From NCBI GenBank assembly GCA_900554085.1, contig USGA01000022.1, positions 1 to 8,539 of the forward strand: 8,539 nucleotides of DNA. Reading direction: 5' to 3'. The notes under the pieces were generated by a model. That model had not been told where the DNA came from. It worked only from the letters and a program-made list of their open reading frames with translations, and did not search any database. The stretch is from an uncultured Clostridia bacterium. Lineage in GTDB: Bacteria > Bacillota > Clostridia > Christensenellales > CAG-917. Every line of letters begins with the position of its first letter. Positions within the stretch are counted from its first letter, which is position 1. The position numbers were made by a program, and so were the translations under genes. Below, one piece after another: positions 1 to 6,072 of this stretch.

Positions 1-76
1 CTACAACGCAATGCCCGTCGACGGCGTCAAGGCACTCATCGAATTTATGAAGAAATTCGAGACCGCAAACAAGTAA
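1..76 (+). CDS. serC: Phosphoserine aminotransferase, C-terminal end (partial)
   Basis: Only the last 24 codons are in the window, read in the frame starting at base 2 and ending in TAA at 74-76. The peptide begins YNAMPVDGVKALIEFMKKFE, which matches the conserved C-terminus of SerC (YNAMP..GV..L..FM..F). SerC is a pyridoxal-phosphate enzyme that converts 3-phosphohydroxypyruvate and glutamate to O-phosphoserine and 2-oxoglutarate, the second step of serine synthesis. The next gene, serA, supplies its substrate and starts 16 bases after the stop, so the two are almost certainly one operon, a common arrangement in Clostridia. The catalytic lysine and cofactor-binding regions lie outside the window, so the call rests on the C-terminal signature plus context. 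Confidence 0.85.
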   Translation, partial: YNAMPVDGVKALIEFMKKFETANK

Positions 77-92
77 TTCAGGCGAGGAAAAT

Positions 93-1190
93 ATGGATAT
101 TCTCAAACTCAACGCAATCTCCCCCCTGGCGGACGAAATTCTCGAAGGCTACAACCTCACCGACGCGTGCGACGCTCCCGTGGGTATTCTCGTGAGAAGC
201 GCGAATATGGCCGAATACGCCGTTCCCTCATCTCTTCTTGCGGTGGCCAGAGCGGGTGCAGGCGTCAACAACATTCCTCACGCCGATTACGCGGCGCGCG
301 GTATCGTCGTCTTCAACACGCCCGGCGCAAACGCCAATTCCGTGAAGGAAATGGTCATTTGCGAACTCATACTTGCCGCGCGTAACATCGCCGAATCCAT
401 TGCGTGGGCGTCCTCTCTCACGGGCGACGACGTTGCGAAACAGGTGGAGAAAGGCAAAAAGCAGTTCGTCGGACACGAAATCCTCGGCAAAACGCTCGCC
501 GTGCTCGGGCTCGGCGCGATAGGCAGAAAAGTTGCCGTCGCCGCAAACGCGCTCGGTATGAACGTAGTGGGTTACGACCCCTATCTCTCCGAGGCGGCAA
601 AATCCGAAATTCCCTTCGTGACGGTGCTGTCCACTCCCGCCGAAGCGTGCGCGGAAGCCGATTTCGTCACGCTGCATATGCCCGCCACCGCCGAAACAAC
701 GGGTATGATAAACGCCGACTCACTCGCCGCAATGAAGGACGGCGTGGTGATAATCAACGCCGCACGTGCCGAACTGGTGAAAGTCGACGACATCAAGGCG
801 GCGCTCGCCGACGGAAAGGTTCACAAATACGTCGCCGATTTCCCCACCGCCGAAGTCAACAACCACAAAGGTATCGTCGCGGTTCCGCACCTCGGCGCGT
901 CCACCGAAGAAGCCGAGGACAACTGCGCTATTATGGCGGCGGGTGAACTCAAGGATTTCATAGAAAACGGCAACGTGGTGAATTCCGTCAACCTGCCCTG
1001 TCTCAAGGCGGAGAACGTCAAGGCGCACCGCGCAACGGTCATCGCAAAAGAGGGAACCGCTCTTCCCGAAGGCGCGACCGCAAAGACTGCCAAGGGATAC
1101 GTTTACGCCATATACGAAAGCGACGACGCAATCGACGCGGCGGCACTCGAAAAGATTGACGGCGTTATCCGCGTCAGAGTCATTCGCTGA
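93..1190 (+). CDS. serA: D-3-phosphoglycerate dehydrogenase with shortened ACT domain
   Basis: SerA oxidises 3-phosphoglycerate to 3-phosphohydroxypyruvate with NAD, the first step of serine synthesis in the cytoplasm. The 365-residue product shows the D-2-hydroxyacid dehydrogenase layout: a substrate-domain part (about 1-95, with ARAGAGVNNIP near 52-62), the NAD-binding Rossmann motif GLGAIG at 139-144 with the acidic residue D162 after the second strand, the catalytic arginine R225 in NAARAELV, an acidic residue in DFPTAE (249-254) and the catalytic histidine H266 in PHLGAST. The C-terminus (about 300-365) ends in a recognisable final ACT helix and strand, but the first helix and second strand with the HxNxPG serine-binding loop are missing. 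From memory, relatives of this short Clostridia type are about 387 residues. The ATG start is supported by AGGCGAGG at 80-87. It lies 16 bases after serC and is followed by a terminator. Confidence 0.93.
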   Translation: MDILKLNAISPLADEILEGYNLTDACDAPVGILVRSANMAEYAVPSSLLAVARAGAGVNNIPHADYAARGIVVFNTPGANANSVKEMVICELILAARNIAESIAWASSLTGDDVAKQVEKGKKQFVGHEILGKTLAVLGLGAIGRKVAVAANALGMNVVGYDPYLSEAAKSEIPFVTVLSTPAEACAEADFVTLHMPATAETTGMINADSLAAMKDGVVIINAARAELVKVDDIKAALADGKVHKYVADFPTAEVNNHKGIVAVPHLGASTEEAEDNCAIMAAGELKDFIENGNVVNSVNLPCLKAENVKAHRATVIAKEGTALPEGATAKTAKGYVYAIYESDDAIDAAALEKIDGVIRVRVIR

Positions 1191-1220
1191 CGACTGCGAC
1201 GCAAAAAAGCGCATTAACGA

Positions 1221-1249
1221 AACGAGGGCGTCAAGCCCTCGTTTTTTTT
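1221..1249 (+). terminator. Intrinsic terminator of the serC-serA operon
   Basis: A perfect 9-bp stem (AACGAGGGC at 1221-1229 with GCCCTCGTT at 1235-1243) encloses a 5-base loop and runs into eight T residues at 1242-1249. It lies 30 bases after the serA stop. The minus-strand gene ends only 6 bases beyond it, so the site separates convergent transcripts. On the minus strand the hairpin is not followed by a proper T-run, so it works best for serA. Confidence 0.93.
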
Positions 1250-1254
1250 GCGGT

Positions 1255-1962
1255 TCAGTCCGTCACCACCCGTGCGATGTGTCTCAGGGTATTGTTCATC
1301 GGCTGCGACAGGGCAACGTTGCGGAGCAATATCTCCGAAGGACGTTCGCCTATTATCGCCGAAATAAGGTTGAGTTCGGGCGCGTCGAAAAGGTCTATGA
1401 CTTCGACGGGGTGTCGCTGCGTGAGATTGACAAGCGTGTCGGGGGTCAGCGCAAGACGGCTTTTCGCCCCGTCCGTTCCCGTGATGAAAGAGGCGATATC
1501 GAACACGTCTCCTCCCGTTCCCTCCTCCGTGAGACGGCACGCGAGAGAGGAAAGTTCCTCCCAGTTCTCGACGAGAGGACGCAACCTGAAATGCAGTATT
1601 CCGTCCACCGCGAAGTCTACCGTTTCGGACAAAGCCTTGCGGACGATGTTGCTTTCGTATTGTCTGTCAAAGTGCACAAGTGAGCATATCAGAGCACAAT
1701 CTGCGTGGTTTAACTCTCTCTTTTGCAAATTTCCGAGAAAAAAACGCAGTTTCATAAAAACGAGAATCACCGTCTCGAGAATGCTCGTGACCTGCTCTTC
1801 GACCTCTTCGGCAAGTTCGCACACAGAAGCCAGATAAATGAAAATCCTGTCTCTGCTCTCCTCCACGGCAAAGGACAGATTCTTGACTCCGCGCAGTTTG
1901 CACAACAGAAATTCTATCTCTTTCCCGAACCCCTTGTCTATACTGATGACGTCAGACCACAT
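1255..1962 (-). CDS. YtxC-like protein (putative sporulation protein)
   Basis: The 235-residue soluble protein resembles the YtxC family, linked to sporulation in Bacillus and found across spore-forming Firmicutes; its molecular role is unknown. The supporting features are a central DGILHFRL motif at 120-127, like the family's GFxNFRL element, and a C-terminal stretch LNLISAIIGERPSEILL (197-213) followed by NTLRHIARVV, like the family's late SALI..P..I segment and final helix. No signal peptide or clear membrane helix is seen; residues 61-76 are hydrophobic but probably a buried helix. An upstream in-frame GTG at 1968 is possible, but the ATG at 1962 is preferred because GAGGTG (minus strand, plus-strand 1966-1971) precedes it, while the GTG would sit inside that site. 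It is convergent with serA and downstream of, but separated by a terminator from, the sigma-factor operon. The family assignment is from remembered motifs. Confidence 0.65.
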   Translation of the reverse strand: MWSDVISIDKGFGKEIEFLLCKLRGVKNLSFAVEESRDRIFIYLASVCELAEEVEEQVTSILETVILVFMKLRFFLGNLQKRELNHADCALICSLVHFDRQYESNIVRKALSETVDFAVDGILHFRLRPLVENWEELSSLACRLTEEGTGGDVFDIASFITGTDGAKSRLALTPDTLVNLTQRHPVEVIDLFDAPELNLISAIIGERPSEILLRNVALSQPMNNTLRHIARVVTD

Positions 1963-2066
1963 ATCCACCTCGCCTATATTCTATGCAATCGTCGCGGAAT
2001 AATTTAGCCGCACGCAAATTCGGAGAGGGGAAAAAAGGAAAAGGGCGACTTCGGCGGAAACGGCGT
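1963..2066. other. Intergenic leader of the YtxC-like gene
   Basis: About 100 bases lie between the YtxC-like start and the terminator of the sigma operon. No gene is seen. The stretch holds 24 uninterrupted purines on the plus strand (2022-2045; a pyrimidine tract in the direction of the YtxC-like gene) and AT-rich patches at 1975-1985 and 1999-2006 that could contribute to a promoter. No pair of -35 and -10 boxes with good match and spacing could be chosen. Confidence 0.4.
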
Positions 2067-2101
2067 AAAAGAAGACCGCCTCCGCACGGGCGGAGACGGT
2101 C
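2067..2101 (-). terminator. Intrinsic terminator of the ECF sigma/anti-sigma operon
   Basis: Read on the minus strand, a 12-bp stem with one G-U pair (plus-strand 2090-2101 with 2074-2085) closes on a 4-base CCGT loop and is followed by TTCTTTT (complement of 2067-2073). It lies about 50 bases beyond the stop of the anti-sigma gene at 2152. A second, shorter CGCGCG hairpin (2121-2139) lies between the stop and this terminator. Confidence 0.9.
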
Positions 2102-2120
2102 CCCATCAGGAGAGTTGTAC

Positions 2121-2139
2121 CGCGCGATTGCAGCGCGCG
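2121..2139. repeat. Short inverted repeat in the 3' untranslated region
   Basis: CGCGCG at 2121-2126 and 2134-2139 can pair around the 7-base loop ATTGCAG. It lies just after the stop of the anti-sigma gene and before the main terminator, so it may protect the 3' end of the mRNA, but it lacks an adjacent T-run. In a GC-rich genome a 6-bp CG-only stem could be chance. Confidence 0.4.
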
Positions 2140-2151
2140 TTTGGGTCTTGT

Positions 2152-2763
2152 TTACAGGCGAACGCCCTTGAAATCCTTGTCGCGCTCGAGAACCATACAG
2201 TTGCCGGTGCGGGTGTTGACGCCGATTTTGTATTCCCATTCGTAACCCGCCTCGTCGAAGCCTTTCACTTCGATTTCGTAGACGTAGTAACTCTGCTGCA
2301 GGTCGGATTCGATGCGGAACTTCCTGTCGATGTCGTTGAATCTCTCGTCGAGATAGAAAGTGTTTTCGCCGACGAAGGCGGTGCCGTACTGGACAGATGT
2401 TGCGTCCGCATATGCGGCGGCAATCGCATAGTTGACTGCGTCTTCCTTGGAGACCGTTATGTTATCGTTGGCGTATCCCGCCGCCGCGCCGAACACGCAG
2501 CCGAGCACGATACCCACGGCGGCGATAAGCACTATCATCGCGATGAGACCGATGAGCAGTCCGCGCCAGGAAAATTCTTTCTTTGCGGCTTTGATTTCGG
2601 CGGCGTCCGCCCTTTTGATTTCGGCGGCGTTTGCGGAGACGGAGTCGTCCTCGAGAAGAGAAGCGAGGGCTCTCGCTTTCGCAATCTCCTGCTTGACGAA
2701 TTCCTTTTCTTCGTCGCTGGCGGTGCCTTCCTTGTAATGCTTGAAAGCGTCGTCGTAGTTCAT
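2152..2763 (-). CDS. Putative membrane anti-sigma factor with PepSY-like outer domain
   Basis: This 203-residue protein has three parts. The cytoplasmic N-terminus (1-66) begins MNYDDAFKHYKEGTASDEEK, a charged helical segment like those seen in Firmicutes proteins encoded next to ECF sigma factors. A single membrane helix spans about 68-92 (LLIGLIAMIVLIAAVGIVLG and onward). The outer domain (about 100-203) reads like a PepSY-type fold: ITVSKEDAVNYAIAAAYAD, then a YYVYEIEVKG strand, then EWEYKIGVNTRTGNCMVLE. The likely role is to hold the co-encoded sigma factor at the membrane until an envelope signal is sensed. The zinc-binding HxxxCxxC motif of classic anti-sigma factors is absent. Its ATG overlaps the sigma stop (ATGA, 2760-2763), and TGGAGGAA lies inside the end of the sigma gene. 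An 8-residue tandem repeat (AAEIKRAD/AAEIKAAK) sits before the membrane helix. The anti-sigma role is inferred from topology and gene order. Confidence 0.75.
   Translation of the reverse strand: MNYDDAFKHYKEGTASDEEKEFVKQEIAKARALASLLEDDSVSANAAEIKRADAAEIKAAKKEFSWRGLLIGLIAMIVLIAAVGIVLGCVFGAAAGYANDNITVSKEDAVNYAIAAAYADATSVQYGTAFVGENTFYLDERFNDIDRKFRIESDLQQSYYVYEIEVKGFDEAGYEWEYKIGVNTRTGNCMVLERDKDFKGVRL
2590..2630 (-). repeat. 24-bp-period tandem repeat inside the anti-sigma gene
   Basis: The 17-base word TTTGATTTCGGCGGCGT occurs at 2590-2606 and again at 2614-2630, a period of 24 bases or eight codons, so the frame is kept. It encodes two AAEIK-type units at about residues 46-60 in the cytoplasmic stretch just before the membrane helix. 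It looks like a recent in-frame duplication lengthening a charged helix or linker. Confidence 0.85.
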
Positions 2764-3242
2764 TCCTGTTCCTCCAGAATTTCTTTCAGTTTCATTCTTG
2801 CTCTGTACAGCATAACCTTGACGTTGCTTGTGCTCTGCTCGGTTATGCCCGCTATCTCAGCCACCGACATTTCTCCGAAATAGAACAGTTCGATGACTTC
2901 GCGCAGATTCTCTTTCAGAAGCGATATTGCGCGGTACAGGGCGACGTATTCTTCTTGCTTGATGAGTCTTTCTGCAAGGTCGCCGCTGTCGTCCGACATC
3001 TTGTCGGAGAGTTCCGTCAGGCGTTTTCTTCTGCGCAGGTGGTCGAAATACGCGTTCCTGCACACCTTGAACAACCAGTACTTGAAACTCTCGCTTTCGT
3101 CGTCCACTTTCATAAAAGCCTTGTAGAACGACGAAGACACGATTTCGTCCGCAAGCGAAGAATCGCGGCACAGAGAGGCGACATACAATTTCGCTTCATT
3201 GTAATATCTGGCAAAAAGCCTCTCAAGTACTTCGTTCTTCAT
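2760..3242 (-). CDS. ECF-type RNA polymerase sigma-70 family factor
   Basis: The 160-residue protein has the size and two-domain layout of an ECF sigma factor, which redirects RNA polymerase to a small stress or envelope regulon. Region 2 covers about 7-72; region 2.4, which reads the -10 box, is in FKYWLFKVCRNAYFDHLRRR (53-72). Region 4 covers about 100-155: YRAISLLKENLREVIELFYFGEMS, then a helix-turn-helix in VAEIAGITEQSTSNVKVMLYRARMKLKE (about 127-154). Region 3 and region 1.1 are absent, as expected for the ECF class. No signal sequence is present. It is followed, with a 4-base ATGA overlap, by a membrane protein that is its likely anti-sigma factor. The start at 3242 gives a normal N-terminus; its ribosome binding site is weak (AGTGAGCGG). 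A promoter of the kind ECF sigmas recognise lies just upstream, suggesting self-activation. Confidence 0.93.
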   Translation of the reverse strand: MKNEVLERLFARYYNEAKLYVASLCRDSSLADEIVSSSFYKAFMKVDDESESFKYWLFKVCRNAYFDHLRRRKRLTELSDKMSDDSGDLAERLIKQEEYVALYRAISLLKENLREVIELFYFGEMSVAEIAGITEQSTSNVKVMLYRARMKLKEILEEQE

Positions 3243-3264
3243 ATTCCGCTCACTTCACTTAAAA

Positions 3265-3290
3265 TACGCCTCTGCGGCGCGAAGGTTACA
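3265..3290 (-). promoter_or_regulatory. ECF-type promoter upstream of the sigma gene (probable autoregulation)
   Basis: On the minus strand, TGTAAC (plus-strand 3285-3290) is followed after exactly 16 bases by CGTA (3265-3268, within CGTATTTT). This closely matches the sigma-W-type ECF promoter, TGAAAC-N16-CGTA. The AAC trinucleotide in the -35 box and CGT in the -10 box are the parts most conserved across ECF groups. It lies 23 bases before the sigma start codon, leaving a short leader. Recognition by the encoded sigma itself is inferred from ECF factors usually activating their own operon. Confidence 0.7.
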
Positions 3291-3403
3291 ACGATTCTAA
3301 CATTTTGATGAGGAGTTTTTCAACCCGCCTCGTTCTTTCCTTTCCAAAAAGACTTCCGCGAACGTTTTGCGCTTTTTTCGACGGGCAAATGACCTAAAAA
3401 GTG

Positions 3404-3432
3404 TTGATTGCGCGCGCAATTAGTGTTAATAT
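3404..3432 (+). promoter_or_regulatory. Sigma-A-type promoter of the GH3 gene
   Basis: TTGATT (3404-3409) and TAATAT (3427-3432) are separated by 17 bases, near the vegetative consensus in both sequence and spacing. Transcription would start near 3439, giving a leader of about 50 bases before the ATG at 3491. This argues against the in-frame GTG at 3401 as the translation start. A 14-bp perfect palindrome overlaps the end of the -35 box and fills the spacer. Confidence 0.75.
3407..3420. promoter_or_regulatory. Palindrome in promoter spacer, candidate operator
   Basis: ATTGCGCGCGCAAT is a perfect 14-bp palindrome with a central CG, extendable to an 18-bp imperfect one (3405-3422, TGATTGCGC paired with GCGCAATTA, one mismatch). 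It lies between and partly over the promoter boxes, where a bound repressor would block RNA polymerase. The central-CG shape resembles LacI/GalR-family operators, which often control glycoside hydrolase genes, but no regulator gene is in the window. Confidence 0.5.
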
Positions 3433-3480
3433 ATCGGTGTGTACATTGCGTGCGCGCGTGCTTAAACACGCCCTCGCGCA

Positions 3481-3487
3481 GGGAGGA
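3481..3487 (+). promoter_or_regulatory. Ribosome binding site that fixes the GH3 start
   Basis: GGGAGGA lies 3 bases before the ATG at 3491 and is the strongest Shine-Dalgarno in the neighbourhood. It selects this ATG over the in-frame GTG at 3401, which overlaps the promoter and has no such site. Confidence 0.85.
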
Positions 3488-3490
3488 AGT

Positions 3491-6004
3491 ATGAACCAAT
3501 CCGACTACAAAGCAATCCTCGACAGTCTCACTCTCGAAGAAAAAGCGTCACTTTGTTCCGGTCTCACCTTCTGGAAAACCGCGCCCGTTGACCGCGTCGG
3601 TATTCCTTCCGTCCTTATGACGGACGGCCCTCACGGGGTCAGGCACGAGCAGGAAAGCGTCGGCACCAACATTATGAACGTCGCTCACCCCGCCACCTGT
3701 TTCCCTCCCGCCGTCACTACGGCGAGTTCGTGGGACCCCGCTCTTGCCGAAGCCGAAGGCAAAGCCATAGCCGAGGAAGCCAAGGCACAGAAGATTACCA
3801 CCGTTCTCGGTCCCGGCGTCAACATCAAGCGCAGCCCCCTCTGCGGCAGGAACTTCGAATATTTCTCCGAAGACCCCCTCGTTGCCGGAATTATGGGAGC
3901 GGCCTGGGTGCACGGCGCAAAGCAGGAAGGCGTGGGCGCTTCCCTCAAACATTTCTGCGTGAACAACCAGGAGCACCTCCGTATGTGCATCGACACAATC
4001 GTCGACGAGCGTGCCCTGCGTGAAATTTATCTTCCCGCATTCGAGTACGTCGTAAAGAAGGAACAGCCCGCACAGGTGATGTGCTCTTACAACCGCATTG
4101 CAGGCACCTATCTCTCCGACAACAAACGTATGCTCACCGACATTCTCCGCGACGAATGGGGATTCGAAGGCATTGTCGTCAGCGACTGGGGTGCGGTCAA
4201 CGACAGAATCGAAGGTATACGCGCCGGGCTTGACCTCGAGATGCCCGGCAACAAGGGTGCAAACGACCGCGTTATCGTCAAAGCCGTCAAGGACGGCGTC
4301 ATCTCCGAGGAAGAACTCGACCGCGTCGTGCTCCGTCTCATCAAATTCGCAATGGAGTGCAAAGCCAACGAGGTCGACGGTGCGGACCCGCACTTCGAAG
4401 AACATCACGCGCTCGCCGCGAAAATCGCTTCCGAAAGTGCCGTGCTGCTCAAGAACGAGGGTATTCTCCCCCTCTCCAAGGACACCAAAGTGGCGGTGAT
4501 AGGCGCGCTCGCCGCGAAACCCCGCTATCAGGGCACGGGCTCGAGCAACATCAATCCTTCCCGACTCACTTCCTTCATCGACGCTATGAACGAAGCCGGT
4601 ATCCCCTACGACTACGCCGAGGGCTACAAGTTCAAAGGGGACGGCTACAGCCCGAAACTCGTCAAGCAGGCGCTCGAAAAAGCCAAAGCCGCCGACGTCG
4701 TTCTGCTGTTCATAGGTCTCACTCCCGAATACGAATCCGAGGGCTTCGACAGACGTCACATCGATATGCCCGACAGTCACGTCATTCTCGCCGAAGAAAT
4801 CGCCAAGGTCAATCCCAACGTCGTTGCCGTGCTTTCCTGCGGCGCTCCCGTACAACTCGACCGCGTCGAACCCGCTTCCCGCGCAATACTCAATATGTAC
4901 CTCGGAGGACAGGCGGTGGGTATAGCCACGCGCGACATTATCTACGGCGACGTCAACCCGTCGGGCAAACTCGCCGAGACTTTCCCGCTCAAAGAAAGCG
5001 ACAGCCTTTCCTCGCTCTACTTCCCTATGGGACCGCGCAACGTGCAGTACCGCGAAAGCGTGTACGTCGGCTACCGTTATTTCGAGGCCGTCGACAAACC
5101 CGTGCGCTACCCCTTCGGATTCGGTCTCAGTTACACCGAGTTCGAATACTCCGACCTCACTCTTTCCGCGTCGGCAATCGACGAAGGAGAGCCTCTCACC
5201 GTCACTTTCAAAGTCAAGAATACGGGAAGCCGCGACGGTGCGGAAATCGCACAGGTCTACGTCTCGGACCTCGTGTCCACCATATTCCGCCCCGTCAAGG
5301 AACTGCGCGCCTTCAAAAAGATATTCCTCAAAGCGGGCGAAGAAAAAGAGATTTCTCTCACCCTCGACAGCCGCGCTTTCGCCTACTATAACGTGCTCAT
5401 AAAGGACTGGCACATCGAAAGCGGCGATTTCGACATACTCGTCGGCGCTTCCTCGGCCGATATCCGACTGAAAGCGACCGTCGCCGTCAAATCCGCCAAT
5501 CCGAACGCACCCATTCCCGATTACCGCGCGGACGCACCGTTCTACTACGACATCAAGGAAAGTTCCGAGCGCAAGCGCACCGTTCCCGTCGAACAGTTCG
5601 CCGCTCTTTACGGTTCTTCCGTCACCGAGAACACCCCCTACCTCAAGGGTGAATTCGACCACAACTGCTGCCTGAGCGACGTGGCAAATTCCCCCGTCGG
5701 GAAAATCCTGAATTTCGTTATGGTGAGCGGCGCCAAAATGGTGGCGGGACGCTCGGAAAACCGCGAAATGATAATACGCTCGGTGCAGGATATGCCCCTG
5801 CGCGCGTTTATGGGCTTCACGGGGGGCGTTATATCCTCCGCCTCGGTGGACGCCCTCGCGGATATGTGCAACGGCGTCAAAGGCAGTTTCAAGCGTTTCC
5901 GCAAGGGTTTCAAGCGCGACAAAGAACTGGAATCCTACACCGTCAAGCCCCAGATGCTTTCCAAGAAAGCGGCAAAAGCGGCTAAAAAAGCCGACAAAGA
6001 CTGA
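3491..6004 (+). CDS. Family 3 glycoside hydrolase (probable beta-glucosidase)
   Basis: The 837-residue enzyme has the GH3 multi-domain order. The N-terminal barrel (about 35-300) contains MTDGPHGVR with substrate-binding D45, NFEYFSEDP (121-129), the KH pair K153-H154 and the SDWG motif with nucleophile D232. The second alpha/beta domain (about 315-545) carries the probable acid/base glutamate in YESEGFDRRHIDMP (E415 or E417) and ends in YPFGFGLSYT (540-549). A fibronectin type III-like domain covers about 555-665 (VTFKVKNTGSRDGAEIAQVY). A further C-terminal region (about 680-805, with MGFTGGVISSASVDAL) resembles an extension found in many Firmicutes GH3 enzymes, and the end is rich in lysine and alanine. 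With no signal peptide it should act in the cytoplasm on imported oligosaccharides or glycosides, releasing terminal beta-linked sugar. Exact substrate is uncertain, as GH3 includes glucosidases, xylosidases and others. The YitT-family gene follows after 68 bases without a terminator. Confidence 0.93.
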   Translation: MNQSDYKAILDSLTLEEKASLCSGLTFWKTAPVDRVGIPSVLMTDGPHGVRHEQESVGTNIMNVAHPATCFPPAVTTASSWDPALAEAEGKAIAEEAKAQKITTVLGPGVNIKRSPLCGRNFEYFSEDPLVAGIMGAAWVHGAKQEGVGASLKHFCVNNQEHLRMCIDTIVDERALREIYLPAFEYVVKKEQPAQVMCSYNRIAGTYLSDNKRMLTDILRDEWGFEGIVVSDWGAVNDRIEGIRAGLDLEMPGNKGANDRVIVKAVKDGVISEEELDRVVLRLIKFAMECKANEVDGADPHFEEHHALAAKIASESAVLLKNEGILPLSKDTKVAVIGALAAKPRYQGTGSSNINPSRLTSFIDAMNEAGIPYDYAEGYKFKGDGYSPKLVKQALEKAKAADVVLLFIGLTPEYESEGFDRRHIDMPDSHVILAEEIAKVNPNVVAVLSCGAPVQLDRVEPASRAILNMYLGGQAVGIATRDIIYGDVNPSGKLAETFPLKESDSLSSLYFPMGPRNVQYRESVYVGYRYFEAVDKPVRYPFGFGLSYTEFEYSDLTLSASAIDEGEPLTVTFKVKNTGSRDGAEIAQVYVSDLVSTIFRPVKELRAFKKIFLKAGEEKEISLTLDSRAFAYYNVLIKDWHIESGDFDILVGASSADIRLKATVAVKSANPNAPIPDYRADAPFYYDIKESSERKRTVPVEQFAALYGSSVTENTPYLKGEFDHNCCLSDVANSPVGKILNFVMVSGAKMVAGRSENREMIIRSVQDMPLRAFMGFTGGVISSASVDALADMCNGVKGSFKRFRKGFKRDKELESYTVKPQMLSKKAAKAAKKADKD

Positions 6005-6048
6005 CCGACACGCCCTTACGGGTCGCGCTGACAATAAATATACGGTTT

Positions 6049-6065
6049 GCGCGCGCCGCGCGCGC
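6049..6065. repeat. GC-only inverted repeat before the YitT-family start
   Basis: GCGCGCG (6049-6055) and CGCGCGC (6059-6065) form a perfect 7-bp inverted repeat around CCG. It ends 7 bases before the ATG at 6073, where a Shine-Dalgarno would normally lie, and no T-run follows, so it is not a terminator. It may hinder or shape translation initiation, or may only reflect GC-rich composition. Confidence 0.55.
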
Positions 6066-6072
6066 TGAAATT

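Noticed and set aside
1156..1683. 175-codon plus-strand frame after serA
   Set aside because: It runs through the serA end, across the terminator and antisense to the YtxC-like gene; arginine-rich shadow translation with no motif.
1975..1985. CATAGAATATA on the minus strand as a sigma-E/sigma-K-type -10 box for the YtxC-like gene
   Set aside because: Transcription would start about at the ribosome binding site, leaving almost no leader, and no matching -35 box at the right spacing was convincing.
2128..2883. 251-codon open frame on the plus strand over the sigma and anti-sigma genes
   Set aside because: It is antisense to two recognisable, translationally coupled genes and has no domain pattern or ribosome binding site.
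3401..3490. Upstream GTG start adding 30 residues to the GH3 enzyme
   Set aside because: The stretch contains the promoter boxes and predicted transcription start and lacks a ribosome binding site, whereas the ATG at 3491 has GGGAGGA just before it.
6004..6024. CCC/GGG pairing after the GH3 stop as a terminator
   Set aside because: The stem is short and imperfect and no T-run follows.
3548..6034. 828-codon open frame on the minus strand, antisense to the GH3 gene
   Set aside because: It is the mirror of a C-ending-codon gene that avoids stops on the opposite strand. The translation is low-quality (V, F, E, G rich) with no family motifs, while the plus strand carries an intact GH3 enzyme.
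6016..6044. TTACGG-N17-TATACG as a promoter for the YitT-family gene
   Set aside because: The -35 match is poor (two of six), so it is no better than chance; read-through from the GH3 gene is an adequate alternative.
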